The translations under genes and the position numbers were made by a program. 50,692 nucleotides of DNA from Methylocystaceae bacterium (GTDB lineage Bacteria; Pseudomonadota; Alphaproteobacteria; Rhizobiales; Beijerinckiaceae): contig RFXM01000003.1 in assembly GCA_009921565.1 (NCBI GenBank), forward strand, positions 1 through 50,692, given 5' to 3'. Below are positions 34,311 through 44,718 of this stretch, in pieces. Below the pieces are notes generated by a model that saw only the letters and a program-made list of their open reading frames with translations, had not been told where the DNA came from and did no database searches. How positions within the stretch are numbered: the first letter of the stretch is position 1; every line of letters begins with the position of its first letter.

Positions 34311-34610
34311 TTAATTGGCCTCTGGCGGGGGAATCTTCAGCGGCTTGATTTTACGCGGCAGCTGCGGCTCGCCGGCGCAATCCTGATTAAAGATCGACTT
34401 ACCGTAGTGGCAGGGCATTCGCTCCGGGATTTCTGAAGCGTTTTGACGGGCCTGCAACGCTGGTTCGTTTTCCTCAAGGGTCGGAGCAACGCTTTGAACG
34501 GACGTAGTCGGATCAAGGCTCCTGCGTTCTTGTGCAAGAAAATGCGACAGTAAAAACGCCATAGCGGCATAAAACAGCGTCCAACCAACCAGAGTTCCGA
34601 TCCCGCGCAT
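34311..34610 (-). CDS. Small hypothetical membrane protein (single N-terminal TM)
   Basis: MRGIGTLVGWTLFYAAMAFLLSHFLAQERR..., 99 aa, isolated gene. Confidence 0.5.
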   Translation of the reverse strand: MRGIGTLVGWTLFYAAMAFLLSHFLAQERRSLDPTTSVQSVAPTLEENEPALQARQNASEIPERMPCHYGKSIFNQDCAGEPQLPRKIKPLKIPPPEAN

Positions 34611-34778
34611 GTTTACTCCAGCGTCCTAATACGCCTGCGCGCGAACGACGCCCGCTTGGAAATATCTCACTACCACATCGCCCGCGCTGCAGCCCGCTAG
34701 AGTTAGACTTTTATCCGCAGAAAAAAAACGCCACAGGCTTAACGTGTCAAAACCCTCGCCTTGCGTTAGCATTTACCG

Positions 34779-35954
34779 ATGAAACCGAATCATTTGCTTT
34801 TCTCGCTTGCATTCACGCTTATGCTGCCCGCCTCAGCCCATGCAGACTTCTCTGACTGTCTTGCTGGATTGCGCCAAACGGCAGCCAGCGCAGGCGTCCG
34901 ACACCAAACGATTTCCGCAGCCACAGACGGTATGACGCCCAATGACGCTGTAAGTTTTATGGACAAGCAACCTGAATTCACGACGCCTGTTTGGGATTAT
35001 GTCGCAGGCTTAGTCGATGAAGAACGCGTGGAAGAGGGCAAACAACTCCTTCACAAATACGCAAGCGCCCTGCATACAGCGCAATCGCGTTACGGCGTAG
35101 ACCCTGCAACTGTTGTCGCTGTTTGGGGGGTTGAGTCCGATTTTGGAAAAAGCTTCGGCAAGCGACCTGTTATTCAATCTCTCGCAACATTAGCTTGTGA
35201 CGCGCCGCGCCGAAATGACTATTGGCGCAAGGAGTTTGTCGCAGCGCTTAAAATTCTCGATAGCGGCGATATACAAGCCGAGGAGTTTCTTGGTTCTTGG
35301 GCTGGGGCTTTTGGACATACGCAATTTATGCCCTCAACTTTCCTTACCACAGCCGTTGATCATGATGGGGACGGTCGACGCAATATTGCAAGCTCTGCGC
35401 CTGACGCATTGGGCTCGACTGCTAATTTTCTTCACAAAGCTGGCTGGCGCGCTGGCGAGCCCTGGGGTTTTGAAGTCAAATTACCAAGCGGTTATTCCGG
35501 CCCCTCGGGGCGCAGACAGCGGCAATCTCTTTCACAATGGGAAGCGCGCGGCATAACCAAATTAGACGGCCGCGGTTTAGGCGAGGGCTCAGCCGCGCTG
35601 CTTTTACCCGCAGGCGCTGATGGCCCAGCGTTTTTAGTTACAAAAAACTTTGATGCGATTTATAGTTACAATGCGTCAGACTCATACGCTCTGGCAATTT
35701 GCGTTCTTTCAGATTTATTACGCGGCGGCCATGGCATTCAAACGCCTTGGCCAACCGATGACCCAGGACTTTCCCGCGCTGAACGCCGTGAATTACAAGC
35801 TCTGCTCACGCGCCAAGGCTATGACGTCGGCGACGCAGACGGCGTCATTGGGACAAAATCAAAAGAAGCAATTGCTGACTTCCAAGGCCGCGTTGGCTTA
35901 CCTCGCAATGGTCGCGCGAGTTTGAAAGTATTAAACGCTTTACGCGGTCAATAA
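34779..35954 (+). CDS. Lytic murein transglycosylase (MltB-type SLT_2) with C-terminal peptidoglycan-binding domain
   Basis: VVAVWGVESDFGKSFGKRPVIQSLATLACDAPRR; FLGSWAGAFGHTQFMPSTF; C-terminal LQALLTRQGYDVGDADGVIGTKSKEAIADFQ. Confidence 0.94.
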   Translation: MKPNHLLFSLAFTLMLPASAHADFSDCLAGLRQTAASAGVRHQTISAATDGMTPNDAVSFMDKQPEFTTPVWDYVAGLVDEERVEEGKQLLHKYASALHTAQSRYGVDPATVVAVWGVESDFGKSFGKRPVIQSLATLACDAPRRNDYWRKEFVAALKILDSGDIQAEEFLGSWAGAFGHTQFMPSTFLTTAVDHDGDGRRNIASSAPDALGSTANFLHKAGWRAGEPWGFEVKLPSGYSGPSGRRQRQSLSQWEARGITKLDGRGLGEGSAALLLPAGADGPAFLVTKNFDAIYSYNASDSYALAICVLSDLLRGGHGIQTPWPTDDPGLSRAERRELQALLTRQGYDVGDADGVIGTKSKEAIADFQGRVGLPRNGRASLKVLNALRGQ

Positions 35955-35986
35955 TCTTTCGCGCGAATATTTATTCCGTTTCTATG

Positions 35987-37102
35987 TTACTTTTGCGCGG
36001 ACGGCGCCAGGGAGAGATCCGGATCAATCGGATCTTCTTCAATCCAGGCCTTACCTAAATCCCAAACAACTGCGAGCACGACGGGCCCCACAAAAAGGCC
36101 GGGCAATCCATGCGCGATGACGCCGCCGATCACGCCGATAAAAATAACAAGCATTGGCGTTGATAGGCCATGAGCCAACAACATCGGCTTGAGCACATTA
36201 TCCATATAATTAACTGTGAGCATACAAAGCGTCAAAGCAATGGCTGGTCCGGTGTTAAGGTGTGTCCAAGCCCAAAAAATCACTGGCGCGACAACAAGCA
36301 AGGGACCAATTTGTATAATGCCTAGAACAAGTATCGCCATTGTCAAAAGACTTGCAGCCGGCACTTTGGCAAGCCCAATGCCAATACCGCCTACAACAGC
36401 CTGACCCAGAGAAACGCCCATAACCCCCCGGGAGACAGCGTTAATTGTCGCCCCGGCGAGATCAACAAATTTATCGCCGCTTGAAGGATTAATCCGACGC
36501 GCAAGGGCGCGGATCATAGCGAGGAATTGCGCGCCTGAAGCGATTACAAATCCTGTTAAGATAACGGACAAAAGAAATTTTAACGTACCATCGCCAGCAT
36601 TGCGCGCCATGCCGAGCATATATTGTCCAACAGGTTTAAGCTGCGGGGCAATCATCGACAGCGCGCTGGTGAGATTTGTCGAAGCCAGTTCCCAATAGGC
36701 ATAAATTTGCCCGCCAATCAGCGGCCAATCTTTTACTGACTCAGCTGGCGGAGGAATAGATAGATCGCCGGATTCAATCCCACTAATCAAATCTTTAACA
36801 GGTTCAATAAAACCAAAAGCCACCCAAGTCGCCGGGCCAATAACAAGCAAAAGCCCGCCTAAAGTCATCAAGCTCGCTGCGATTATCTGACGTCCGCCAA
36901 GTAGAGCTGAAAATTTGTTGAAGAGCGGATAGAAAGCCACGGCCATAACGCCGCTCCAAACAAATATTGCGGCGAAGGGCTGGATGATTGTGATGGTCCA
37001 ATAAAATAACAGACCAATCACCAGCAGACGTATCGATAATTCGATAAACCGCGCATTAAAGCGGCGCTCAACAGCGTCAAATCCATTTGTTTCGTCGATC
37101 AC
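35987..37102 (-). CDS. AI-2E family transporter / PerM-like permease
   Basis: Multiple TM segments; FIGVIGGVIAHGLPGLFVGPVVLAVVWDL motif. Confidence 0.9.
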   Translation of the reverse strand: MIDETNGFDAVERRFNARFIELSIRLLVIGLLFYWTITIIQPFAAIFVWSGVMAVAFYPLFNKFSALLGGRQIIAASLMTLGGLLLVIGPATWVAFGFIEPVKDLISGIESGDLSIPPPAESVKDWPLIGGQIYAYWELASTNLTSALSMIAPQLKPVGQYMLGMARNAGDGTLKFLLSVILTGFVIASGAQFLAMIRALARRINPSSGDKFVDLAGATINAVSRGVMGVSLGQAVVGGIGIGLAKVPAASLLTMAILVLGIIQIGPLLVVAPVIFWAWTHLNTGPAIALTLCMLTVNYMDNVLKPMLLAHGLSTPMLVIFIGVIGGVIAHGLPGLFVGPVVLAVVWDLGKAWIEEDPIDPDLSLAPSAQK

Positions 37103-37240
37103 GTTTTACCCATAATGGCTAGAGGTGGGGCATTACTGGCCAGCCCAACAGGCGCTGACAAGGGGGCATCTCACAGAATTTAGACATTTCGACGTTTTTT
37201 CAGCTAAAAGAAAGCCTCACCAGCATATGAGCCGCATGAA

Positions 37241-37855
37241 ATGACCATCCGCTTACACCAAGGCGATCTCCCGAACGGATCCCCTCTTGCGCCCATAGTG
37301 GCGATTGATACGGAAACGCTCGGCCTCAATCCCCATCGCGACCGTCTTTGTCTCGTCCAGCTCTCCTGGGGCAATGGCGACGCGGATCTCGTTCAGATCA
37401 TCAAGGGGCAAACACAAGCGCCTAACCTCCAAAAATTACTCGGCGATCACAGCGTGTTAAAGCTTTTTCACTTTGCAAGATTTGACATGGCGATCTTAGC
37501 CAAAACCTTTGGCGTTACGCCAGCTCCAGTCTATTGCACAAAAATCGCCTCTAAACTTTCTCGCACCTATACTGATCGTCATGGTCTAAAAGATCTTGTT
37601 CGCGAACTGCTCGGCGTAGAAATTTCGAAACAGCAGCAATCTTCAGATTGGGGCGCCGATATTCTTTCTGAAGCGCAACAAAACTATGCTGCGTCTGACG
37701 TGCTTTATTTGCATCAGCTCAAAGAGCGGCTTGATATCATGCTCGCCCGCGAGGGCCGCACTGCGCTTGCTGGATCTTGCTTTTCTTTTCTTTCAACCCG
37801 TATTGAACTTGATCTCGCCGGCTGGCCAGACACAGATATTTTTTCCCATGAATAA
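37241..37855 (+). CDS. rnd: Ribonuclease D family 3'-5' exonuclease (short form)
   Basis: VAIDTETLGLNPHRDRLCLVQLS (DEDD Exo I), HFARFDMAIL, YAASDVLYLHQL. Confidence 0.92.
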   Translation: MTIRLHQGDLPNGSPLAPIVAIDTETLGLNPHRDRLCLVQLSWGNGDADLVQIIKGQTQAPNLQKLLGDHSVLKLFHFARFDMAILAKTFGVTPAPVYCTKIASKLSRTYTDRHGLKDLVRELLGVEISKQQQSSDWGADILSEAQQNYAASDVLYLHQLKERLDIMLAREGRTALAGSCFSFLSTRIELDLAGWPDTDIFSHE

Positions 37856-37905
37856 AAGGGCGCGAACGCCTCGAATTCGCCACTGATCAGGCCTTATATA
37901 AGCCC

Positions 37906-38604
37906 ATGAACGATGCGCCGCAGGCACGAACTGGCCGCGATAGACTAGACGCGCTGACGACAAAGCGCGAAAGCGCTTTCCCCGCAGCGCTGCGCCATAC
38001 TGCGCGCGTGGCGCGTCTGCGACGCTGGATCCTTTGGGGCGCCGCCGGCGTTGTCGCCCTTGTCGCCACCGGTCTTATTGTAAGCTCAGTCAGGCTTTTG
38101 CCCGTCGATCTCCGCTTGGCGCGCGTGGCGATGAAGGGGTCTCAAATTGTGATCGACTCGCCAAAACTCGTTGGCTATCAAAAAGACGGACGCCCCTATG
38201 AGGTGCGCGCAAAAACCGGCGTACAAGATATCGCCGCGCCAGATACAATCGATCTCGACAGCGTTGAAGTGCGGATCGAGAACAACGCCAATAGCGCCAT
38301 TACGCTGCAAGCGCCAAAGGGCCTCTACAGCACTAAAGGCGATCGGGCGGATATGACTGGCGGGGTGATTATTCGCGATCCCAAAAAATTTGATATGCGA
38401 CTTGAGTCAGCTGTTATGGATTTTAAAACCAGCAAACTGAAATCAGATAAACCGACAATCTTAAAACTTGAAGGCGGCGAAATCTCCTCTAAGGCTGTCG
38501 AATTTTCTCAAAAGGATGCGCATGCGCTCTTTAGCGGCGGAGTCCACTCGACTTTATACGGCGAAGGCGCAGAACCTGCTAACGCTTTCCATGCTGCGCC
38601 GTGA
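37906..38604 (+). CDS. lptC: LPS export ABC transporter periplasmic protein LptC
   Basis: Single N-terminal TM, MKGSQIVIDSPKLVGYQKDGRPYEVRAKTGVQDI; followed by lptA. Confidence 0.88.
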   Translation: MNDAPQARTGRDRLDALTTKRESAFPAALRHTARVARLRRWILWGAAGVVALVATGLIVSSVRLLPVDLRLARVAMKGSQIVIDSPKLVGYQKDGRPYEVRAKTGVQDIAAPDTIDLDSVEVRIENNANSAITLQAPKGLYSTKGDRADMTGGVIIRDPKKFDMRLESAVMDFKTSKLKSDKPTILKLEGGEISSKAVEFSQKDAHALFSGGVHSTLYGEGAEPANAFHAAP

Positions 38605-39152
38605 CATTAAGAATCGTGACTAGAAAATTATCCCTCGCTGTTATTTTTATTCTGCCTTTGCTGATCAGCGGCTTCGCCTATGGCAAGGCGCGCACTAGCG
38701 GCATTTTACCCGGCGCCTCGCCAAAAGACCCTTTAACGGTTGACGCCAAAACACTTGATTTTTTCGATAAGGAGCAAAAGCTCATTTATAGCGGCGATGT
38801 TTATGTTGTGAATGGGCCCTCTACGCTTAACGCATCGCGATTAATTATTTTTCTTGAGAATAAAAAACCAACTGGAAATAAGTCCTCCGGCAATGATCGC
38901 GTCAAGCATATTGACGCTGAAGGACCAGTGAAACTCATTACACAGGATCAAACCAGCACTGGCGACGCCGGGAGTTATGACAAAGCTGAAAATAAGGTTT
39001 ACCTCAACGGCAATGTCACCATTACGCAAAATGAAACCGTCATTACCGGAGATCAAGCGATCTATGACGTCGCCACGGGCGCTTCCAGCGTCTTTAGCGA
39101 TAAAAAACAAAATAGAAAAATTCGCAGTATCTTCACGCCTAAGAATGACTAA
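38601..39152 (+). CDS. lptA: LptA/OstA-family LPS transport protein
   Basis: Signal peptide; DPLTVDAKTLDFFDKEQKLIYSGDVYVVNGPSTLNASRLIIF; overlaps lptC stop. Confidence 0.88.
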   Translation: MTLRIVTRKLSLAVIFILPLLISGFAYGKARTSGILPGASPKDPLTVDAKTLDFFDKEQKLIYSGDVYVVNGPSTLNASRLIIFLENKKPTGNKSSGNDRVKHIDAEGPVKLITQDQTSTGDAGSYDKAENKVYLNGNVTITQNETVITGDQAIYDVATGASSVFSDKKQNRKIRSIFTPKND

Positions 39153-39155
39153 GCG

Positions 39156-39656
39156 TTATTTTTTCGCCGTCTTATGTAACTGCCCTAACATACCGCGCCG
39201 CTTGGCTTCATTATAATAGCCAGATGCGTAAAGCTTGATCGCGCGGGCTTCATCCCCACCAGACAGCATATAGGCGTTTGCAAGGTAAGGAACGGCGTAT
39301 GTTAAATTAGTTTCTGCATCTAACAGACCCGAGGGCGCGCCCTCATATCCCATGCTGCGCGCAGTATCATGCCGAATTTGCATCAACCCCCAATAGGGTC
39401 CATTTTTAGCTGTGGAATTATAGTTGCTTTCCCGACGCACGGAGCGATGAATGAGCGATTCAGGGATCTGGTAAAGGCGCGCAAAATGCGCGATGCGCGA
39501 TGTCAAACCAAGCTTGCCGCTAATCTCTTTATCCGATCGCGGCTCATCAATGTAGGACTGAGGCGCTGAAGCAATGGGCGACTGCGTTGGCCCACAAGCT
39601 GAAAGCGCTAGCGCGGCGAGCAATCCGCTCGTTAAATGAAATCGCCCAAACCCCAT
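39156..39656 (-). CDS. Lytic transglycosylase (SLT domain) lipoprotein-like
   Basis: Lipobox-like LALSACG; LIHRSVRRESNYNSTAKNGPYWGLMQIRHDTARSMGY; LTYAVPYLANAYMLSGGDEARAIKLYASGYY. Confidence 0.9.
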   Translation of the reverse strand: MGFGRFHLTSGLLAALALSACGPTQSPIASAPQSYIDEPRSDKEISGKLGLTSRIAHFARLYQIPESLIHRSVRRESNYNSTAKNGPYWGLMQIRHDTARSMGYEGAPSGLLDAETNLTYAVPYLANAYMLSGGDEARAIKLYASGYYNEAKRRGMLGQLHKTAKK

Positions 39657-39957
39657 GCCGCAACCCTATCTCAGCGCTCCCACTTGAGCGAGACCGCTAA
39701 TCTCCATGAAGAAATGGCGAAAACGAGGCGGAGCAAGGATCGAAGGATAGGGCGCCTCAACGCCGCCAAATTAAGAAATTAATTTATTTAGAAGCGCTTA
39801 TCTTAGCAGCGGCGCATGCCAATTGGCCTCTTTGGGCCCTTTTGAAAGCAGGTTTTAAACGTTTAGGTCGATCCAAAGCTTTCGACCCCACCCCAAACTG
39901 GGCGGAAGCGGCAGGCGCAAACGCCTCCCGCTCACTATCGCTGATCGCCACAAGATT

Positions 39958-41610
39958 CTATCGGGCGAATTTTTTGTATTTTAGGCGATGGGGAATGACG
40001 CTATCGACGCCCAAGCGACGTTTTTTATCTTCTTCGTAATCGGCGAAGTTTCCTTCAAACCACTCAACATGGCTGTCGCCCTCATAAGCGAGAATATGCG
40101 TTGCTATGCGATCGAGGAAGAAGCGATCATGCGAAATAATAACAGCGCAACCTGCAAAATCGACCAAAGCTTCCTCAAGCGCGCGTAAGGTATCAACGTC
40201 AAGATCATTGGTTGGCTCGTCAAGCAGTAGAACATTGGCGCCGCTCTTGAGCATTTTCGCAAGATGCACCCGATTACGCTCGCCGCCCGACAGTTGACCG
40301 ACCTTTTTTTGTTGATCTGCGCCTTTGAAGTTAAACGCCGAGCAATAAGCTCGCGAGTTTATTTCGCGCTTGCCTAAATAAATAACTTCATTGCCTTCGG
40401 AGACTTCTTCCCAGACCGTTTTCTCTGCATGCAGCGCATCGCGGGATTGATCGACATATCCCAGCTGCACGCTCTCGCCGACATCAATTGATCCTTTGTC
40501 AGGCTTCTCTTGTCCTGTGATCATCCGAAACAGAGTCGTTTTACCTGCGCCGTTTGGCCCAATGACGCCGACAATGCCGCCGGGCGGCAATTTAAAAGAG
40601 AGATCGTCGATCAGCAGACGGTCGCCAAAGGCTTTGGAGATATGGTCAAAATCAATGACATTATTGCCAAGGCGCTCTGCGACTGGGATGATAATTTGCG
40701 CAGTTGTTGGCGCTTTATCATTCTGCTTCGCGACCAACTCTTCATATCTTTGAATACGCGCTTTGCTCTTGGCTTGCCGCGCTTTTGGCGAAGAAGCTAT
40801 CCAATCGCTTTCCGCTTCAAGGGCGCGTTGTCGCGCTTTATCTTCGCTAGACTCTTGCGCCAAACGTTTTTGTTTTTGCTTGAGCCAGCTCGTATAATTC
40901 CCTTCGTATGGGATACCGCGCCCTCTATCTAATTCAAGAATCCAACCTGTAACATTATCTAGAAAATAACGGTCATGGGTCACAATCAAAATTGCGCCTG
41001 GATAATTTCTTAAATGCCCCTCAAGCCAATTAACAGTTTCCGCATCAAGGTGGTTTGTTGGTTCGTCAAGAAGCAACATATCTGGTTGCTCTAGCAATAA
41101 TTTACACAAGGCGACGCGTCGGCGCTCTCCGCCCGAAAGCATTGTCACGTCCGAGTCATCTGAAGGACAGCCTAATGCATCCATCGCTTGGTCAACTTGA
41201 CTATCAAGATCCCACAGGCCCTTGGCTTCGATTTCATCTTGAAGCTTGGTCATCTCATCAGCTGTTTCGTCAGAATAATTCATTGCTAAATCATTATAAC
41301 GATCAAGAATTTTCTTCTTTTCAGCAACGCCAAGCATAACGTTGCCGCGCACATCAAGCGCGGCGTCTAATTGAGGTTCTTGAGGTAAATAACCAACGCG
41401 GGCGCCGTCGGCGACGAAACCTTCCCCCGTAAAGTCTTTATCTATGCCGGCCATCACGCGCAGCAATGTTGATTTACCTGCGCCATTGACGCCAAGAACG
41501 CCAATTTTTGCATCTGGATAGAAAGAAAGATGAATATTATCCAAGACCTTCTTCCCGCCAGGATAGGTCTTGGTTAGGCCTTGCATATGATAAATAAACT
41601 GACGCGCCAT
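39958..41610 (-). CDS. ettA: Energy-dependent translational throttle protein EttA (ABC-F)
   Basis: Two ABC cassettes ([34 protein letters not shown]) with [32 protein letters not shown]. Confidence 0.95.
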   Translation of the reverse strand: MARQFIYHMQGLTKTYPGGKKVLDNIHLSFYPDAKIGVLGVNGAGKSTLLRVMAGIDKDFTGEGFVADGARVGYLPQEPQLDAALDVRGNVMLGVAEKKKILDRYNDLAMNYSDETADEMTKLQDEIEAKGLWDLDSQVDQAMDALGCPSDDSDVTMLSGGERRRVALCKLLLEQPDMLLLDEPTNHLDAETVNWLEGHLRNYPGAILIVTHDRYFLDNVTGWILELDRGRGIPYEGNYTSWLKQKQKRLAQESSEDKARQRALEAESDWIASSPKARQAKSKARIQRYEELVAKQNDKAPTTAQIIIPVAERLGNNVIDFDHISKAFGDRLLIDDLSFKLPPGGIVGVIGPNGAGKTTLFRMITGQEKPDKGSIDVGESVQLGYVDQSRDALHAEKTVWEEVSEGNEVIYLGKREINSRAYCSAFNFKGADQQKKVGQLSGGERNRVHLAKMLKSGANVLLLDEPTNDLDVDTLRALEEALVDFAGCAVIISHDRFFLDRIATHILAYEGDSHVEWFEGNFADYEEDKKRRLGVDSVIPHRLKYKKFAR

Positions 41611-41680
41611 AGGTGTGTGCTCAAGGTGGATGAAAAACTAAGCCGTCTTTAGTGCATGTGACCGCTCTCAGGGAAGTCAT

Positions 41681-42412
41681 TTATTCACCGATCAAGGAAG
41701 ATCTTCTAGGTTTTATCCCCATTTGCGCCAATACGCGCTCAACTAGCGGGGCAATATGCGCAACAATAGCTTGTACCCCTTTCGCATTGGGGTGGAGGCC
41801 GCCCTCCTGCGTCAGAGCAGGGTTACCGCCCACGCCTTCTAGAAAATAAGGATAGAGCGCCGTCGCATAACTTCGCGCAAGCTCGGGATAGAGCGCATCA
41901 AACCGCCGGCGATAGGCGATCGGAAGATCGCTTTTGGCCACCATGCCCGCCAAAATCACATGCGCGCCAACCTGGTGAAACGCTTGCAGCATTTTCTTGA
42001 GGTTTTCGCGCGTCGTTTTAAGGGGAAGATTATTGAGCATGTCATTAGCGCCCAGCTCCAAAATCACGAGATCCGGTCGGCTTTCTAACGCCGCCTCGAG
42101 GCGCGCAAACGCCAGGGTTGTCGTCTCACCAGGCACGCCGCCATTGGCGATCAAAACGTCGTAGCCATCAGTGTGTAAGCGCATGCCAAGCATCGGCGGA
42201 AAAGCCTCATTTGGCTTGAGGCCATAGCCCGAAACCAAACTATCGCCGAAAACAAGAATCTTTGTTGGAGCCGCCTGGGCCGGCCAAGCAGCAAGCCCGA
42301 GCAAAAGGCAAAAGAACGGCAATTTCTCTAACGCCAGACGGATTAAGCGCAAGCGCCTATCTCCCGATCCACATAAAACCCAAGATTTCGATCTCGTCGC
42401 CCTTTGTCCCAC
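41681..42412 (-). CDS. Arylesterase / SGNH-hydrolase (TesA-like), probably exported; start uncertain
   Basis: KILVFGDSLVSGYGL, LVILELGANDML, GGLHPNAKGVQAI. Confidence 0.92.
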   Translation of the reverse strand: MGQRATRSKSWVLCGSGDRRLRLIRLALEKLPFFCLLLGLAAWPAQAAPTKILVFGDSLVSGYGLKPNEAFPPMLGMRLHTDGYDVLIANGGVPGETTTLAFARLEAALESRPDLVILELGANDMLNNLPLKTTRENLKKMLQAFHQVGAHVILAGMVAKSDLPIAYRRRFDALYPELARSYATALYPYFLEGVGGNPALTQEGGLHPNAKGVQAIVAHIAPLVERVLAQMGIKPRRSSLIGE

Positions 42413-42463
42413 AAGCCGCCTCGGCTATAGCGGCGAGGGAAAAGGCAACTCAAAAGGCGCGAC

Positions 42464-43741
42464 ATGAATATTTTGTTGATTGGCTCAGGAGGTCGGGAAC
42501 ACGCCATTGCAAACGCCTTAGCAAAAAGTCCACGCCTGAAACAGCTTTTCATCTCTCCTGGCAATCCAGGAACTGCGCAAGTGGGCGCGAATGTGTCATT
42601 GGATAACGGTAATCATGACGCGGTCCGTCAATTTTGCCAAGAGCGCGCCGTTGAGCTTGTGGTGATTGGACCAGAGCAGCCGCTCATCGACGGATTGTCA
42701 GACGCTTTGGCGAAAGCGGGGATCGCCGTTTTTGGCCCCTCACAAGCCGCCGCCCAACTCGAGGGCTCAAAAGGCTTCACAAAGGATTTGTGTCGCGACA
42801 ATCACATTCCCACCGCTGACTACGCTGCATTCGATAATGAGCAAGAGGCTCTAGCTTATTTGCGCACGAAAAGCGCGCCTATTGTCGTGAAAGCTGACGG
42901 CGTAGCGGCGGGCAAGGGCGTTGTTGTCGCGATGACCCTTGAAGAAGCCCAACAAGCCGTTAGCGCAATGTTTGCTGGCGTCTTTGGCGCAGCGGGGGCA
43001 CAGATTGTTATAGAGGAGTTTCTCTCGGGAGAAGAAGCCTCTTTCTTTGCAATTTGCGATGGCGCCCGCGCGCATCCTTTTGCCACAGCACAAGACCATA
43101 AACGCGTTGGCGATGGCGATACAGGTCCAAACACAGGCGGTATGGGCGCTTATTCGCCAGCGTCGATTATTAGCCCTGCGCTGTCACAACAAGTGATGGA
43201 TAAGATTATTTATCCAACACTCAAAGCGATGCAGGCGCGCGGCGCGCCTTTTTCCGGCATCCTCTACGCCGGATTAATGCTGACCAAAGACGGCCCTAAA
43301 CTCATCGAATATAATGTGCGTTTTGGCGATCCGGAAGCACAAGCGATCTTACCGCGACTAGACGAAGACCTTGCAGGCTTAATGTTTGATTGCGCGCGCG
43401 GAAACCTTCCCATACATCCCCCACAATTTACGCACAACAAAACGCTCACCGTTGTAATGGCTGCGCAAAATTATCCAGATAAACCAGTCACAGGAACGCA
43501 AATTCACAAACTCGAAGAGGCTGAAAAACTCGCTGATATTATTATTACTCATGCTGGCACGCGTCTTGAGAATGGGCAGCTCGTCGCTGCAGGCGGCAGA
43601 GTATTAAATATAACCGCCTCTGCGCCCACAATTTACGAAGCACAGAAGAAAGCCTATGCGGCGGCGCAAAAGATTGACTGGAGGGAAGGATTTTACCGCC
43701 ATGATATTGGATGGCGCGAAGTCTTGCGTGAAAAAGTTTAA
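42464..43741 (+). CDS. purD: Phosphoribosylamine--glycine ligase
   Basis: [61 protein letters not shown]. Confidence 0.97.
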   Translation: MNILLIGSGGREHAIANALAKSPRLKQLFISPGNPGTAQVGANVSLDNGNHDAVRQFCQERAVELVVIGPEQPLIDGLSDALAKAGIAVFGPSQAAAQLEGSKGFTKDLCRDNHIPTADYAAFDNEQEALAYLRTKSAPIVVKADGVAAGKGVVVAMTLEEAQQAVSAMFAGVFGAAGAQIVIEEFLSGEEASFFAICDGARAHPFATAQDHKRVGDGDTGPNTGGMGAYSPASIISPALSQQVMDKIIYPTLKAMQARGAPFSGILYAGLMLTKDGPKLIEYNVRFGDPEAQAILPRLDEDLAGLMFDCARGNLPIHPPQFTHNKTLTVVMAAQNYPDKPVTGTQIHKLEEAEKLADIIITHAGTRLENGQLVAAGGRVLNITASAPTIYEAQKKAYAAAQKIDWREGFYRHDIGWREVLREKV

Positions 43742-43764
43742 AACTATCCGACAGCATTAAAGGT

Positions 43765-43851
43765 AAAAAAAAAGACCGCTGAGTTTCAGCGGTCTGAAGT
43801 CAAGGGAGGAAAACGCCCAAGGAGAGGGCGTGGTCAGATGATGATTCTGAC
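43765..43851 (-). ncRNA. Candidate sRNA 1, suhB/mmgR (alpha-r8)-like: hairpins + UUUUCCUCCCUU + terminator
   Basis: Minus strand: GTCAGA/TCTGAC hairpin (43846-43851/43833-43838), CGCCC-TCTCCTT-GGGCG hairpin (43814-43830), single-stranded TTTTCCTCCCTT, terminator AGACCGCTGA-AAC-TCAGCGGTCT-T9 (43765-43795). 5' end not certain. Confidence 0.65.
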
Positions 43852-44006
43852 TCATGGCGAAATCATGGCTTGAGCGACTTCTGGTTCTCTTTCATGCGAC
43901 GTGTGGTAAATCTGTCACACTTAGGTGAAGCAAATTACGCTTCAGCTCGCGACGCGCGCTTGTGAGAGCTGTCGTGAGAACCGCGCAAGATCGCTTCATC
44001 CACCCA

Positions 44007-44336
44007 TTAAGGTTCAAGACGTCCAATGTTGCGAATGACGGGACCTGTATAATTTTTCTCTTCACGCCAGCATCTTGAGACAAGTCTAATCAGTGGCCAG
44101 CTCATTCCGGGGCGGCAGCCAAACCAGTAGCATTCCGCGTAAAAGGCGTCGCTTTCCGGATTCACCGGTCCCTGATTAACGGCGACCTGAAAGGTGCCGG
44201 TTAATCTGGCGCTGCGATATTCGCCATCGAAGATGTGAATAACGCGCGCGTCGCGCACCTCCTCAAAAGCTATGGGCGTTGCGGTTTTATCGGTGTGCGG
44301 CGTGTCGGGCTGAAATTCATTTTTGTATGGCCCTAC
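44007..44336 (-). CDS. Hypothetical protein; likely start MVGPYKNEF... at 44336 within the longer ORF to 44447
   Basis: Open frame MVGPYKNEFQPDTPHTDKTATPIAFEEVRDARVIHIFDGEYRSARLTGTFQV...; coherent composition, no family recognised. Confidence 0.5.
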   Translation of the reverse strand, partial: VGPYKNEFQPDTPHTDKTATPIAFEEVRDARVIHIFDGEYRSARLTGTFQVAVNQGPVNPESDAFYAECYWFGCRPGMSWPLIRLVSRCWREEKNYTGPVIRNIGRLEP

Positions 44337-44542
44337 CATGCTCTCCCCCCGAAAATTTTTGCTTTCCCTATTACTGGCACAGCGGCCATGGGGAGAAAAG
44401 GGCAAGCGTGATGCGCTTTGGCGGCGCAGAACGCTTGAGCCAGTCATTCAGCTCGCTCTCTTGCTGGAGCCGTGGTCCCCGCGCCCTTTCCTGAACGCCA
44501 TGAGCGTCTCGCGGATTAGACAGCTGGCGCTGATGGACGACG

Positions 44543-44622
44543 AAAAAAGGACCGCTGTCGCCAGCGGTCCAAGTCTAGGGAGGAAAGCTCAGAGGGAATG
44601 AACTAAATAGCTCAATCTGAGC
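44543..44622 (-). ncRNA. Candidate sRNA 2, suhB/mmgR (alpha-r8)-like
   Basis: Minus strand: promoter TTGACT-N16-TAAGAT (44656-44651 / 44634-44629), predicted start about 44622 at hairpin GCTCAGA...TCTGAGC (44622-44587), TTTCCTCCCTAGACTT, terminator GGACCGCTG-GCGA-CAGCGGTCC-T6 (44570-44543). Confidence 0.72.
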
Positions 44623-44628
44623 AGGTGA

Positions 44629-44656
44629 ATCTTATTGTGCATCGCAACATAGTCAA
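44629..44656 (-). promoter_or_regulatory. Sigma70-type promoter for sRNA 2
   Basis: Minus strand TTGACT - 16 nt - TAAGAT. Confidence 0.6.
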
Positions 44657-44701
44657 GCGGATTTCATGCCCATAGCGCTTGATTATTAGGCAATAAAGAA
44701 A

Positions 44702-44718
44702 AATAGGAAATTCCTATT
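44702..44718. promoter_or_regulatory. Perfect 17-bp palindrome, putative operator
   Basis: AATAGGAA-A-TTCCTATT; overlaps the -35 (TTGACC, 44717-44722) of the divergent sRNA 3 promoter. Confidence 0.6.

Noticed and set aside
39842-40039. TTG-start ORF between the SLT gene and ettA (frame open from 39710)
   Set aside because: No ATG/GTG start, runs antisense into the ettA 3' end; not supported as a gene
43892-44083. 63-aa minus ORF near sRNA 1
   Set aside because: Overlaps the 3' end of the 44007 ORF in another frame, no independent support
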